Source: Dryobates pubescens (taxonomy: Eukaryota > Chordata > Aves > Piciformes > Picidae). From it: a DNA stretch of 64,000 nt. How positions within the stretch are numbered: position 1 is the stretch's first letter; each line of letters opens with the position of its first letter. The position numbers and the translations under genes are program-made. The notes below the pieces were generated by a model. The model saw only the letters and a program-made list of their open reading frames with translations. It did no database searches and was not told where the DNA came from. Positions 15,001-24,924 of this stretch are shown here, piece after piece. The stretch covers positions 2,666,001-2,730,000 of the forward strand of contig NC_071646.1 of NCBI RefSeq assembly GCF_014839835.1, read 5' to 3'.

Positions 15001-16729
15001 GGGGGTCAGGTGTTAGAACCACCCCCTGCAGCTGCATGGTGGGGTGGGAACCATCCTTGTGTCACATTAGGACACGTCCTAAGCTCCAATCTGCCTCTTG
15101 GATTGCAAAGCACTGGCCAAGGGATGAAGGAAGGACTTAGAAGGAAAGGATAACTCTTACCTTGAATTCATCCAGCAGGTCAGGGCTGAGCAGCTGGACG
15201 CTGAGTTCATCGTCTTTGGATTGCTGCAGGAGGAGGCAACAGAGAGGTGAGCCTGGAGGGGCAGCCAGCACTGCCTCCCCTTGGCCTCAGCACACCCTCC
15301 CTGGGCTCCTTTGGGCTGGCTGGTGGGAAGGCAAAGAGCACCCAGCACAGGACGGTGACACCAGGCACAGGAGTCCCCAGCCCTTTGGTCCATAGGCTCC
15401 TGCTGCAGCCACCCTCGGGTGGAGGCAGCCAGATAGGGAAGTCCCAAACCTCAGCAGCAGCGATTCTGTGGATGTGAAACCCCTCCCAGTGCTGCAGGGC
15501 GTTGGTGTGAGAGGGCAGATGCCACCCCCACCGCCCACAGAGAGCTGCTGACAGCCTCTGGAAGTGAGGATTCCAGCCCAGGCTGGCTGCCCCTCTGCTC
15601 CCCTGGGCAGGAGGGTTTCATCCCGCTGCAGATGTCTGTCCTTGTGGTGCTCCTGTTGCACCACCAGCTCTGGAAGACCAGAGCTGTAGGCTGGCAGCAG
15701 CCAAAGCTTCACCCCATGGCACCAAGGTGCTTAAAAAGGTTCCCAGAGAGGCTGAAATGATTCCTTCCCAACCCCAACTGGGAGGCTGACAGCAAGCTTT
15801 GACTCCAAACCCCTTGGCTGTGCTCTTTGGGTACCAAAGGCAAGCTGTGATGGTAGGGCTGGGGTGGAACCTGGAGCATCATCCTGTCTGATTGCTTCAA
15901 ATAGGTTGGACTTGATGAGCTCTGAGGTCTTTTGCAACCTTATTGATTCTATGGTTCTATGAAAGCAGTGACAGAGATGCCACCAACCATCTCTGTCAGC
16001 ACTGCTGCAATGCCAAAGGCCCTGGGTAGTATCTCCTGCTGCTTCCAGCAGCCCCAGGGATCCCCACTGAGCTGCCAAGCAGAGCCAGTGGCCTTGCCCA
16101 GGTAGCCTGTAGCACTTCTCCAGCCCAGAAACCCCCAGGGCCAGGCTGTGGTGGCTCTTTCAAATGACACAAAAGAGAAGCCTGCAGCAACACAACGAAT
16201 TTCCCTTTTCATGCAGCCACTGACTTCAGCAGGGCTGGAGCTGCTGCCCTGAAGAAGGGACGATTTCCTTCCTGGGAACCCAGAGAACAATCTGCTCTGC
16301 AGCATTTAGGGGGAAGTCTGGCTAGAAAGGGTCATGATGAAACCTCTTGAGTCCCCTGCAGCCAGAACTAGGAAGGGAGAGGCTGTGCAGGTTGTCTCCC
16401 GGGCAGCAGTGACCCTGAGCTGCCCTTGCTCACCCCCAACACAACACAGCACCGAAGCCTTTCTCTGCCAGGAGGAAGCTCTCCTGCCCCCACCCCGCTC
16501 CAAAGCTTGCAATAAGAGAAGCAGCAGCAGGAGAAGAGGAAGAGGAGCCCAGCAGAGTTCTACTTACAAAATAGTCCTTGATTTCCTCAAACTTGCTCCT
16601 CAGCTCTTTGAGCCTTGCAGGCAGGAGCTCGGAGAAGTGGAGGCAGCTGGGCTGAGGGGCTGAGCCCCCGGCAGGCAGGGTGCTGGCAGCCAGCAGCAGC
16701 AGCAGCAGCAGGGCTGGGTGGCTCGGCAT
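12021..16729 (-). CDS. IL10: IL10, interleukin-10, complete (178 aa)
   Basis: Secreted anti-inflammatory cytokine; a domain-swapped dimer that signals through IL10RA/IL10RB and STAT3. Five exons on the minus strand, all GT/AG: 16568-16729, 15161-15223, 14765-14917, 13414-13479, 12021-12113 (stop 12021-12023). Exon 1 starts [16 protein letters not shown], a clear signal peptide cut around residue 18-22. Mature cysteines C29, C80, C126 and C132 match the two disulfides of human IL10. Exon 3 has the helix C/D core [11 protein letters not shown]-like region ([15 protein letters not shown]); exon 5 carries [17 protein letters not shown] near the C-terminus, a hallmark of avian and mammalian IL10. 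Length equals chicken IL10 as I recall it. Convergent with MAPKAPK2 and divergent from the IL19/IL20-type gene, as in other vertebrates. Introns 3 and 4 are full of CR1. No defects seen. Confidence 0.98.
12264..12503 (-). mobile_element. CR1 3' end, first of a head-to-tail pair
   Basis: From AGAATCATAGAATCAATAAG to CCTAAACCTCCCCTGGCACAG, where it is cut and another CR1 3' end starts. In IL10 intron 4. Confidence 0.94.
12510..12905 (-). mobile_element. CR1 3' end, second of a head-to-tail pair
   Basis: Starts at CATAGAATCAATAAGGTTGG and continues to the CTCAGCCTCTCCTCC block. Same subfamily as its neighbour, with one difference in the TSD-proximal text (AAGCTGGCACCCAGC). Confidence 0.94.
12912..13205 (+). 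mobile_element. CR1 3' end (older subfamily)
   Basis: Contains GACTGCCAGAGTGGTCAGGG and ends TCAATTCCATGATTCTG. Opposite orientation to the pair next to it. A short piece of a further copy may form its first 50 bp. Confidence 0.85.
13766..13910 (+). mobile_element. CR1 fragment in duplication arm 2
   Basis: Plus-strand reading of GACAAACAACTTCGTTGTGA and TGGAGTCTCCTCCAGAG. Counterpart of the start of the copy at 8365-8870. Confidence 0.78.
14155..14340 (+). mobile_element. CR1 3' end in duplication arm 2
   Basis: GCTGCCCAGGGAGGTTGTGG through GGTCCTTTCCAACCCTCACC. Counterpart of 7940-8125. Confidence 0.82.
14446..14518 (+). repeat. 23-bp tandem repeat, three copies
   Basis: Units of GGGAGGGGAGACTGGGGGAG plus GCA in IL10 intron 3. 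It corresponds to the pyrimidine tract of arm 1 and seems to have expanded after the duplication. Confidence 0.85.
15898..15962 (+). mobile_element. CR1 3' terminal stub
   Basis: Only about 65 bp: AGGTTGGACTTGATGAGC to ATTGATTCTATGGTTCTATG. In IL10 intron 1. Confidence 0.85.
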
Positions 16730-16827
16730 GGCGCGGCGGCGGCTTGGCTCTCCCCTTGCCCCAGCTGGATTAGCGCGGGAGGGGGCTCCGAAGCCGATCT
16801 GCAGCCTTCACCTTGCTGCAGCCCCTC

Positions 16828-16834
16828 ATTTATA
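16828..16834 (-). promoter_or_regulatory. TATA box of IL10
   Basis: TATAAAT on the minus strand 99 bp upstream of the ATG, which puts transcription start near 16800 and gives a 5'UTR of about 70 nt. A CCAAT box on the same strand lies at 16883-16887, about 50 bp further upstream, the usual spacing. Confidence 0.7.
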
Positions 16835-16882
16835 CGCTCAAAACATCACTCTGTTTCCTCTCCCCATTTCCTGGGGAGCAAT

Positions 16883-16887
16883 ATTGG
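16883..16887 (-). promoter_or_regulatory. CCAAT box of IL10 promoter
   Basis: Plus-strand ATTGG, i.e. CCAAT in the IL10 direction, in ACCCCAATATTG. The assignment is by position relative to the TATA box. Confidence 0.5.
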
Positions 16888-17227
16888 GGTTTTAAGTCAT
16901 TCATTAAACACAAATGTCACTTGGGTTTCCCGTCAACTTGGTTTCCTGTTCTCTTGTGACCCCCCTCCTCTCCTCACACCCCATCAAGTCTTTTGTGCTT
17001 AGACTCTGCACTTTTCCTTCCCCCCCTCCTCCCCTCTCTCTCTTCTTAGTTTTTTCCTTTCCTCCTTGCTTGCTTCTTGTAAATTTTGCCTGTGGCTGGA
17101 GAAGGAAAAGCAAAGCAGCAGAGGTGCTGTGTCAGGTTGCTTCTGCATTCTCACAGCTGAGTTTTCTTGTGCCCTGTCAGAGGGGAAACAACAACAACAA
17201 CAAACCTCCCATCAAGCCTCCACTTAG
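16888..17227. other. IL10 upstream region, unique
   Basis: AT-richer than the surroundings, with a T/C-rich stretch (17000-17070) and an (ACA)n run near 17190. Probably part of the IL10 proximal promoter; I assign no further specific sites. Confidence 0.5.
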
Positions 17228-17690
17228 GGGAGGAGGAGAGGCTGAGGGAGCTGGGGTTGTTTAGCCTGGAGAAGAGGAGGCTCAGGGGAGAGCTGCTTGC
17301 TCTCTCCAACTCCCTAAAGGGAGGTTGGAGCCAGGTGGGGATTGGTCTCTCTTCTCCCAGGCAAGCAGCACCAGAACAAGAGGCCGCAGCCTCAAGCTGT
17401 GCCAGGGGAGGTTTAGTATCACTAAGGTTGGAAGAGACCTCAAAGATCATAGAGTCCAACCTGTTTAGGCTGGAGGTGAGGAGAAAGTTCTTCCCAGGAA
17501 GAGAGGTTGGCCATTGGGATGTGCTGCCCAGGGAGGTGGTGGAGTCCCCATCCCTGGAGGTGTTCAAAAGCCTGGCTGAGGCACTTGGTGCCATGGTTTA
17601 GTTGATCAGATGGTGTTGGGTGATAGGTTGGACTTGAGGCTCTCTTGAGGTCTTTTCCAACCTGGTTCATTCTATTCTAGATGGCAGAAT
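17228..17690 (+). mobile_element. CR1 LINE, host copy of a nested insertion
   Basis: Starts at GGAGGAGAGGCTGAGGGAGC and runs to CTGGTTCATTCTATTCTAG, a tail of the ATTCT type. It is broken at 17409-17465 by a small minus-strand CR1 end. Confidence 0.94.
17414..17465 (-). mobile_element. Nested CR1 3' stub with 5-bp flanking duplication
   Basis: The complement of a CR1 3' end (CTAAGGTTGGAAGAGACCTC to GAGTCCAACCT) splits the host copy. GTTTA appears on both sides and once in intact copies. Confidence 0.85.
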
Positions 17691-17877
17691 TTAGCAGCAT
17701 GGAATCACAGCATCACTTTTAATGAGCCTGCACACACCCACTGCCTCCTCCGTGGCCATTCTAAGGCCAGCCTGCAGTGGGCTGAAATCTTGAGTAGGGC
17801 TGGTGGTGGAGTGCCCATCCCTGGAGGTATTGAAGAGCTGAGTAGAGGTAATGCTTAAGGATAAGGTTTCATTGAGG

Positions 17878-18367
17878 ACTTGGCAGTGTTTGGGGCTCCT
17901 CACACCAAGAAGGACACTGAGGGCTTGGAGTGTGTCCAGAGAAAGGCAATGAAGCTGGGGAAGGGTCTGGAGAACAGGGCTGGGGAGGAGCAGCTGAGGG
18001 ACCTGGGGGTGTTTAGGCTGGAGAAGAGAAGGCTGAGGAGAGAACTTACTGCTCTCTACAGCTCCCTGAAAGGAGGTTGGAGCCAGGTGGGGCTTGGTCT
18101 CTTCTCCCCAGTATCAGGTGATAGAAGGAGATGAAATGGCCTAAAATTGTGCCAGGAGAGGGCTAGGCTGGAGATGAGGAAACATTTCTTTGCTGCAAGA
18201 GTGGTCAGGGATTGGAACAGGCTGCAGAGAGTCCTCATCCCTGGAGGTGTTGAAGAAACTTGAGGCTATGGCACTTGGGGCTGGGGTTTAGTGGCCATGG
18301 TGGGGTTGGGTTGCTGGTTGGACTGGAGGATCTTAAAGGGCTTTCCCAACCTATATAATTCTCTGTG
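17878..18367 (+). mobile_element. CR1 LINE 3' part (older subfamily)
   Basis: From TTTGGGGCTCCTCACACC through the GATAGAAGGAGATGAAATGG block typical of an older family to CCTATATAATTCTCTG. A shorter related scrap precedes it at about 17800-17850. Confidence 0.9.
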
Positions 18368-18369
18368 TT

Positions 18370-18536
18370 AGGGCAGCCTGTTCCAACCCCTGACCACTCT
18401 TGCAGTCAAGGAATTGTTCTTAATCTCCAGCCTAACCCTGCCCTGGTGCAGCTTGAGGCCTTTTCCTCTCATCCCATCACTTGAAACCAGAGAGAAGGAA
18501 CCAACACTCCCCTCACTCCAGCCTCCCTTCAGGCAT
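18370..18536 (-). mobile_element. CR1 fragment (older subfamily)
   Basis: GGGCAGCCTGTTCCAACCCC through GCTTGAGGCCTTTTCCTCTC; neither end reaches the 3' tail. Confidence 0.85.
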
Positions 18537-18591
18537 GATGGAATGTGCTGGGATGAGGTGGTAGAGCCCAGCCTGGCTGGGAAGCCAAGTG

Positions 18592-18775
18592 GTTGGCCAC
18601 TGGGATGTGCTGCCCAGGGAGGTGGTGGAGTCCCCATCCCTGGAGGTGTTTAGGAAGAGCCTGGCTGAGGCACTTGGTGCCATGGTTGAGTTGATCAGAT
18701 GGTGTTGGGTGATGGGTTGGGCTTGAGGATCTCTGAGGTCTTTTCCAAGCTGGCTAATTCTGTATTCTGGATCCA
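18592..18775 (+). mobile_element. CR1 3' end, GTTGATCAGATGGTG subfamily
   Basis: GTTGGCCACTGGGATGTGCT to AGCTGGCTAATTCTGTATTC. The GTTGAGTTGATCAGATGGTG variant is shared with 17228-17690, 31508-31815 and 62395-62880. Confidence 0.93.
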
Positions 18776-19235
18776 AAGTAAGCTTTGCTCAGGTCCTTGC
18801 AGGCTGGAGCACGGTGCCTGGCTGCTTACCAAGGCTGTGCCATGGAAGCCACTATCTGAACATCAGTGTGGGGGGGTTCAAGGGTAGAAGCATTTGGGAG
18901 CATTCTCACTTCTGGCTTTTTCATCCCAGTTTGTTTCCTGGCAATGGACAGGAGCTCCATCCAAGCAGCCCAGTGCTGGCTCTGTGAAGCTGTAGTAACA
19001 GAGAGTTCTTGTCCCAGCTCTGATAAAATGACCACTTCAGAGCTGGAGATAATCCCTCTGACGTCTCTGCCTTCCTCTCCCCTCTCCTCTTGTATGAGCA
19101 CAGCCCCCACCCTGCTTCCTTGTGATAAAGACTTCACTGGAAAACTTGGGAATCTGTCCTCCAAGAAAGAGAAAGTGGAGATGAACTTGGAGAGGCTGCT
19201 ACCAGGCTTTGAAAGTTCCCACATCATTCTTCAGA
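18776..19235. other. Unique intergenic sequence
   Basis: Holds a plus-strand open frame of about 120 codons (18866 onward) that runs on into CR1 sequence. No known domain or coding signature beyond openness was recognised. Confidence 0.5.
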
Positions 19236-19490
19236 GGTTCACAGAATGGTCAGGGTTGGAAGGCACCCTTCAAGTTCATCCAGTTCCAACCCCCCCTGCC
19301 GTGGGCAGGGACACCTCCCACCAGCCCAGGCTGCTCAAGGCCTCATCCAGCCTGGCCTTGAGCACCTCCAGGGAGGAGGCAGCCACAGCCTCCCTGGGCA
19401 ACCTGTGCCAGTGTCTCCCCACCCTCACTGCCAAGAATCTCTTCCTAACCTTCAGTCTCAGCCTCCCCTCTTCTCCACCCTCACTGATTC
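19236..19490 (-). mobile_element. CR1 LINE 3' part (older subfamily)
   Basis: TCACAGAATGGTCAGGGTTGG through CCACAGCCTCCCTGGGCAAC; same family as 1256-1545 and 61105-61252. Confidence 0.88.
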
Positions 19491-19914
19491 TGTGCTTCTG
19501 GGGGGAAATGCCAAGTGCTGTCTGCAACCACAGGTTCAGCTGTTGGGAATTTTATCTTGGGGAGCAAAGGAGGGGAAGGTTTGCTGCACGTCTGTGTGAG
19601 TAAAGGGGATGGAGCATTAGTAATGGATGGGGCTGAGGCACTGTGGGACTTGGTCAACTGATTTGTTGTCTCTTTGTTGTTGATGTTGCCTCTTCCAGAG
19701 GGCATGAGGAAGCCTCCTCCTGGTGAATCACTGCTGGCACACTACTCCAGCTGAATCACAGCCTTTGTCATCTCTTGGGTGACCCATTTGGCTTCCCCTG
19801 CTCTAACACAGAAGCTGTGAGAAAGGAGAAGAGCCAGCAGGAGCAGAGGGCTCAGAACCCACAAGGTATAAACACAGCCCATTTGCACTGGTAGGTTCCC
19901 AACAACTTCTCTGT
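19491..19914. other. Unique intergenic sequence
   Basis: Mixed composition. A TTGTTGT-rich patch near 19660-19690. Nothing else seen. Confidence 0.45.
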
Positions 19915-20108
19915 GCTTGGGGAGGAAAGGACCTTTAAGATCATCAAGTCCAACCAGTAACTCAGCACTGCCAGGTCACCACTAAACTGTTCCTCAGCAC
20001 CACATCTCCGCAGCTTTCCAGTCCCTCCAGGGCTGGTAAATCAACCTCTTCCCTGGGCAGCCTGTTCCAAGGCTTGGCAACCCTCTTGGGGAAGAAATTC
20101 TTCCTCAT
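19915..20108 (-). mobile_element. CR1 fragment (old, diverged)
   Basis: AAGGACCTTTAAGATCATCA then CCTCAGCACCACATCTCC and GGGAAGAAATTCTTCCTCAT. Related to 58072-58320. Confidence 0.82.
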
Positions 20109-20525
20109 GTCACAGAATCACCAAGGTTGGAAGAGACCTCAAAGCTCATCAAGTCCAACCTGGCACCACAGACCTCCTGACTAAACCATGGCTCCAAGTG
20201 CCACATCCAATCCCCTCTTGAACACCTCCAGGGATGGGGACTCCACCACCTCCCTGGGCAGCACATTCCAATGGCTGACAGATCTCTCAGTGAAGAACTT
20301 TCTCCTCACCTCCAGCCTAAACTTCCCCTGGCACAGCTTGAGACTGTGTCCTCTTGTTCTGGTGCTGCCTGCTTGAGAGAAGAGACCAACCCCCAGCTGG
20401 CTCCAACCTCCCTTCAGGGAGTTGGAGAGAGCAAGAAGGTCTCCCCTGAGCCTCCTCTTCTGCAGGCTAAGCAACCCCAGCTCCCTCAGCCTCTCCTCCC
20501 AGGGCTGTGCTCAAGGCTTCTCCCC
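20109..20525 (-). mobile_element. CR1 LINE 3' part
   Basis: CACAGAATCACCAAGGTTGG to CTCCCAGGGCTGTGCTCAAG. It sits immediately against the older fragment, suggesting insertion into it. Confidence 0.94.
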
Positions 20526-20738
20526 AGCCTCGTTGTCCAACCTAAACCTCCCCTGGTGCAACCTGAGGCCATTTCTCCTTATTCTATCACTGGATACGAG
20601 GAAGAAGAGACCAAGCCCTGCCTGGCTCCAACCTCCTGCCAGGGAGTTGTAGACAGCAATGAGGTCTCCTCAGCCTCCTCTTCTCCAGACTAAACAACCC
20701 CAGTTCCCTCAGCTGCTCCTCACCAGCCCTGTTCTGCA
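20526..20738 (-). mobile_element. CR1 fragment (older subfamily)
   Basis: AACCTAAACCTCCCCTGGTG through TAGACAGCAATGAGGTCTCC to ACCAGCCCTGTTCTGC. Confidence 0.87.
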
Positions 20739-20815
20739 TGGTCTAATGGCCATGGTGGCCTTAGGTTGAGGGTTGGACTCGGTGGTCTCGGAGGTCTTTT
20801 CCAACCGAAACCCTT
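20739..20815 (+). mobile_element. CR1 3' stub
   Basis: ATGGCCATGGTGGCCTTAGG to TTTTCCAACCGAAACCC. Confidence 0.75.
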
Positions 20816-21380
20816 CGCTGAGGGGTGGCCTGCAAAGCAAAAGCTCTTTGGGCACACGGGCACATCCTCCACCACCAGCAGCAGCAGGCCACTGGGAGCC
20901 CTCTTTCCTTCCAGCTGAGGAGCTGAGCCCTCATTTCCAACCCCTGCCTTGTTCTGAGCGAGCTGTGGCTGTCCATGAGGTCACCTCAGCCATGCCAGGC
21001 GGCGGCGGCGGCGCGCGGCTCTCGGTCTTGTGCAATTCCCTCCCCTCCCTGCTTTGGATCCTGGCTGCTTTGGCCTTTGAGGGAGGTTTGGGTTTCTTTT
21101 TTTTTCCCTAGCTGCTGTTGGTTTATTTGGGGGTTGTTGATATAAGCATAAAGTGTCCATTCCACAAAGGAAACTCTGGGCCTGCTCAGGGCTGTCCCTG
21201 CCCGGTGTTTACCTGCGTTTCCTTCCCCACGTCAGCGATCTTGACGGTGCAGTTTCGCTCTGACTCACTCCTGCTGTGCAAAGGAGCTGAGTCTGCAGGG
21301 CTGCCAAGCTGCTGCAGGAATGGATGCAACACCTTTTCCTAAAGAGTGTCCGGGGTACAACGTGGGTGGCTTTGCTCAGC
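20816..21380. other. Unique, partly CpG-rich interval upstream of IL10
   Basis: Contains a GGCGGCGGCGGCGCGCGGC patch (21000-21018), a CRE-like ACGTCA (21229-21234) and an AP-1 site TGACTCA (21261-21267). No coding content found. Confidence 0.5.
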
Positions 21381-22468
21381 CTTCAGGAAGCAGCTTTCCT
21401 AGATGCCAAGCAGGTCACTGCAGGAAGGAAAGTGTCTCACGGAAGAGCCACTTTCACCCCACCAGCTGCTAAGAGCAGCAGTGCTCAGCAGGGTGCTGTT
21501 TCCCAAAGGGACAGGACAAGCTGGGCTTTGAGGGTCTTCTCTAACCCCATGAAACCTTGGTTTTACTCAGCCCTTTAGGGAACAGCTTTCCTAGATGCCA
21601 AGCAGGTCACTGCAGGAAGGAAAGTGTCTCACGGAAGAGCCACTTTCACCCCACCAGCTGCTAAGAGCAGCAGTGCTCAGCAGGGTGCTGTTTCTCAAAG
21701 GGACAGGACAAGCTGGGCTTTGAGGGTCTTCTCTAACCCCATGAAACCTTGGTTTTACTCAGCCTTTAGGGAACAGCTTTCCTAGATGCCAAGAAGGTCA
21801 TTGCAGGAAGGAAAGTGTGGTGTTGAAAAGCTGCTAAGAGCAGCAGTGCTCAGCAGGGTGCTGTTTCCCAAAGGGGTTGGACAAGCTGACCTTTGAGGGT
21901 CTTCTCTAACCCCATGAAACCTTGGTTTTACTCAAAATTTAGGGAATAGCTTTCCTAGATGCCAAGCAGGTCACTGCAGGAAGGAAAGTGTCTAATGGAA
22001 GAGCCACTTTCACCCCACCAGCTGCTAAGAGGAGCAGTGCTCAGCAGGGTGCTGTTTCCCAAAGGGACAGGACAAGCTGACCTTTGAGGGTCTTCTCCAA
22101 CCCCATGAAATCTTTGTTTTACCCAACCTTTAGGAAATAGCTTCCATAGATGCCAAGAAGGTCATTGCAGGAAGGAAAGTGTGGTGTTGAAAAGCTGCTA
22201 AGAGCAGCAGTGCTCAGCAGGGTGCTGTTTCTCAAAGGGGTTGGACAAGCTGACCTTTGAGGGTCCTTTCCAAGCCTATGAAATCTTGGCTTTGCTCAAC
22301 CTTTAGGAAACAGCTTCCATAGATGCCAAGAAGGTCATTGCAGGAAGGAAAGTGTGGGACTGGAAAGCTGCTTTCACCCCAGAAGCTGCTCAGAGCAGCA
22401 GTGCTCAGCAGGGTGCTGGTGCTGGAAGGGGACAGGACAAGCTGACCTTTGAGGATCCTTTCCAAACT
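21381..22468 (+). repeat. Tandem array, six units of about 191 or 173 bp
   Basis: Unit starts marked by GCTTTCCTAGATGCCAAG (or GCTTCCATAGATGCCAAG) at 21393, 21585, 21776, 21949, 22140 and 22313: spacings 192, 191, 173, 191, 173. The short units lack most of CACGGAAGAGCCACTTTCACC and read GTGTTGAAAA instead. Units 1-2 are almost identical; units 4-6 are more diverged. Each unit ends with a CR1-like word, CTGACCTTTGAGGGTC. Confidence 0.95.
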
Positions 22469-22477
22469 CATGCAATA

Positions 22478-22838
22478 TGCAAAAGAGGAGGCTCAGGGGA
22501 GACCTTCTTGCTCTCTGCAGCTCCCTGAAGGGAGGTTGGAGCCAGGTGGGGGTTGGGCTCTTCTCCCAGGCACCCAGCACCAGAACAAGAGGACACAGTC
22601 TCAAGCTGTGCCAGGGGAGGTTTAGGCTGGAGGTGAGGAGAAAGCTCTTCCCAGCAAGAGGAATTGGCCACTGGAATGTGCTGCCCAGGGAGGTGCTGGA
22701 GTCCCCATCCCTGGAGGTGCTCAAAAAAGGATTGGATGTGGCATTTGAAACCATGGGTTAGTTGTCAGAGGGTGTTGGGTGCCAGCTTGGACTTGATGAT
22801 CTCTGAGGTCTTTTCCAACCTTATTGATTCTATGACCT
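22478..22838 (+). mobile_element. CR1 LINE 3' part
   Basis: AAAAGAGGAGGCTCAGGGGA to TTATTGATTCTATGACC. It abuts the tandem array directly. Confidence 0.95.
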
Positions 22839-22889
22839 GAGTAATTTTGGGGGATATTCCCTCATGGTGTGGTGTGTGGAAGGGTTTCT

Positions 22890-23215
22890 CATGGGGATCC
22901 TGGCTGGATAAGCAGGGACTGCTGGAGAGAGTCCAGTGGAGGATGCAAAGGTGCTGAGGGGCTTGGAGCATCTCTGTGAGGAGCAAAGGCTGAGAGCCCT
23001 GGGGCTGAGAGCCTGCAGAAGAGCAGCCCCAGAGGGCAGCTGAGCAATGCTCAGCAAGAGCTGAAGGGTGAAGTCGAGAGGCTGGGGCTGGGCTCTTGTC
23101 AGTGATGCCCAGAGCCAGGACAAGGGGCAATGGGCACTAACTGGAACCCAGGAGGTTCTACATCCACACGAGGGAAAAATTCTTTGCTGTGAGGGTGGCA
23201 GAGTCCTTTCACAGG
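22890..23215 (+). mobile_element. CR1 internal fragment (older subfamily)
   Basis: GGACTGCTGGAGAGAGTCCA through AGCAATGCTCAGCAAGAGCT to AAATTCTTTGCTGTGAGGGT. Confidence 0.87.
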
Positions 23216-23279
23216 TGTGGTTTTGATCAGTTTCTTTTCTCTGGTTTTGGTATTACTGAGGGTGTGTGTAGATAGAACC

Positions 23280-23430
23280 AGAGGATCAGAGAATGCTAAG
23301 GGTTGGGAGGGACCTCTGCAGACCACCCACTCCAACCCCCCTGCCTGAGCAGGACCCCCTAGGGCAGGTGACCCCAGGAACACCCCCGGACAGGTCTCGA
23401 AAGAGACCTTCTGGAGGAACACCGCCATGA
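23280..23430 (-). mobile_element. CR1 3' end (older subfamily)
   Basis: GGTTGGGAGGGACCTCTGCA to the CAGGTCTCGAAAGAGACC block, a different subfamily from the rest. Confidence 0.82.
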
Positions 23431-23759
23431 TTTGGCACCCAGCCCTTGGCTGGTAGCACCAATGCAACCTATTTGTGGTTATGAGAGGTCATAAGACAGA
23501 AACCAACTCTCTGGGTTTGAGAAATCCTGGGGTTTCTTTCCCCCCCCAGCCCCCGGCGCAGCACGTGCGCCGAGCGTGACCGTGGCTCAGCCCTGCTGCC
23601 CCGAGGGATGCTGCAGCTCCTCCACTGCTGCTGGGGAATTTCCCTCTCTTGCCTCCCCTCTGGCTTTCTGCCCCCCCAAATCGTTTGCCTGCTAACACCA
23701 CGGCCCCAGGCAGCGCTGCTCTGGAGGCCAGGCTCTGCCCTCGGTGCGTTACTCGACCA
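23431..23759. other. Unique GC-rich interval
   Basis: CpG-containing patch at about 23545-23590 with an E-box CACGTG inside GCACGTGCGCC. No exon that I can support. Confidence 0.45.
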
Positions 23760-24180
23760 GAGAGAGCAACGTGGCCTTGTGGCCAAGAAGGCCAAGGGTC
23801 TCCTGGGGTATATGATGAAGAGTGTGGCCAGCAGGTCAAGGAGGTTCTTCTCCCCCCTCTGCTCGGCTCTGGTGAGGGCACATCTGGAGTATTGTCCAGT
23901 TCTGGGCTTCCCAGTTCGAGAGAGACAGGGAACTGCTGGAGAGAGGCCAGAGGAGGCTATGAGGATGAGGAAGGAGCATTTGTGTGAGGAGGAAAGGCTG
24001 AGAGCCCTGAGGCTGGCTGTTGAGCCTGGAGAAGAGCAGCCCCAGAGGGGACCTGATCATTGCTCAGCAAAAGCTGAAGGACCTGTGGGGGCCAAAAGGA
24101 TGGGGCTGGGTTCTTGTCAGTGGAGGACACCACAAGGGGCAATGGACACAAACTGGAACCCAGGAACCCCCAAACCTGAA
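23760..24180 (+). mobile_element. CR1 internal fragment (more 5' ORF2 sequence)
   Basis: AAGAAGGCCAAGGGTCTCCTG through AGCAGCCCCAGAGGGGACC to CAAACTGGAACCCAGGA. Confidence 0.88.
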
Positions 24181-24189
24181 CCTAAGCAA

Positions 24190-24625
24190 AATGTGCAATG
24201 AGTTTATTATGCGGCTGAGCTATCAAGTTGGCATCTTGGAGTGTGAGCAACCTAAAAGAGAGAGGAGACTGAGAACCAAAGAGGAGACAAAAGTCAACTC
24301 AGCCCAAACTGAAGACAAAGAACTCATTCCCTTTTTTTTTCAGTGGTGCCCAGAGACAGGACAAGAGGTAAAAGGCACAGACTAGAACCCAGGAGGCTCC
24401 ATCTGAACTGGAGGAGAAACTTCTTTGGTGTGAGGCTGCTGGAGCCCTGGAGCAGGCTGCCCAGAGAGGTTGTGGAGTCTCCTTCTCTGCAGAGCTTCCA
24501 ACCCCCCCTGGCCATTGGGCTCCTGGGCAAGGTGCTGTGGGAGCCCTGCTGGAGCCAGGGGGAGTTGGAGTGGATGATCTCCAGAGGTCCCTTCCAGCTC
24601 CTACTGTGCTGGGATTCTGTGAAGT
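24190..24625 (+). repeat. Inverted duplication B, arm 1
   Basis: Pairs with the reverse complement of 27190-27612. The shared non-CR1 part includes GAGTTTATTATG-like text, TTGGCATCTTGGAGTGTG, AAAAGAGAGAGGAGACTGAG and AGTCAACTCAGCCCAAACTG, then both arms continue into the same CR1 3' end. Identity looks about 93-95 percent. Confidence 0.82.
24335..24625 (+). mobile_element. CR1 3' end (TTGTGGAGTCTCC subfamily)
   Basis: CAGTGGTGCCCAGAGACAGG to TGCTGGGATTCTGTG. Belongs to inverted duplication B. Confidence 0.88.
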
Positions 24626-24924
24626 GTGAATTCCTAGAAGCAGAGGCTGCTGCTGACTCTGCTGCCCATTCAGAGGAAAATTCTGCTGAATTCATTTGAA
24701 GTTGAGGAATTTCTGCTGAAGAGCCTCAGCACACTGCGAGCATCCAGCAGTGCCCTGAGCTGGGGGAGGATGAATAATCCTGCCTTGGGTCCACCTGCAT
24801 CAGCACAGATTGCCTTTGATTAGAACAATCATCTCTCAGGTTTGCTCTTCAGAGCTGTCAGAGGGGTTGAAATGGTGTGTTAGGACTTCCCAGCTCCTTG
24901 TGGTCAGATCCCACTTCTGTTTTC
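24626..24924. other. Unique intergenic sequence
   Basis: About 300 bp, AT-richer, no feature seen. Confidence 0.45.

Noticed and set aside
18866-19603. Plus-strand open frame of 245 codons, first half in unique DNA
   Set aside because: The second half is antisense CR1, there are no splice or domain clues, and the start has no context. Openness alone is not enough.
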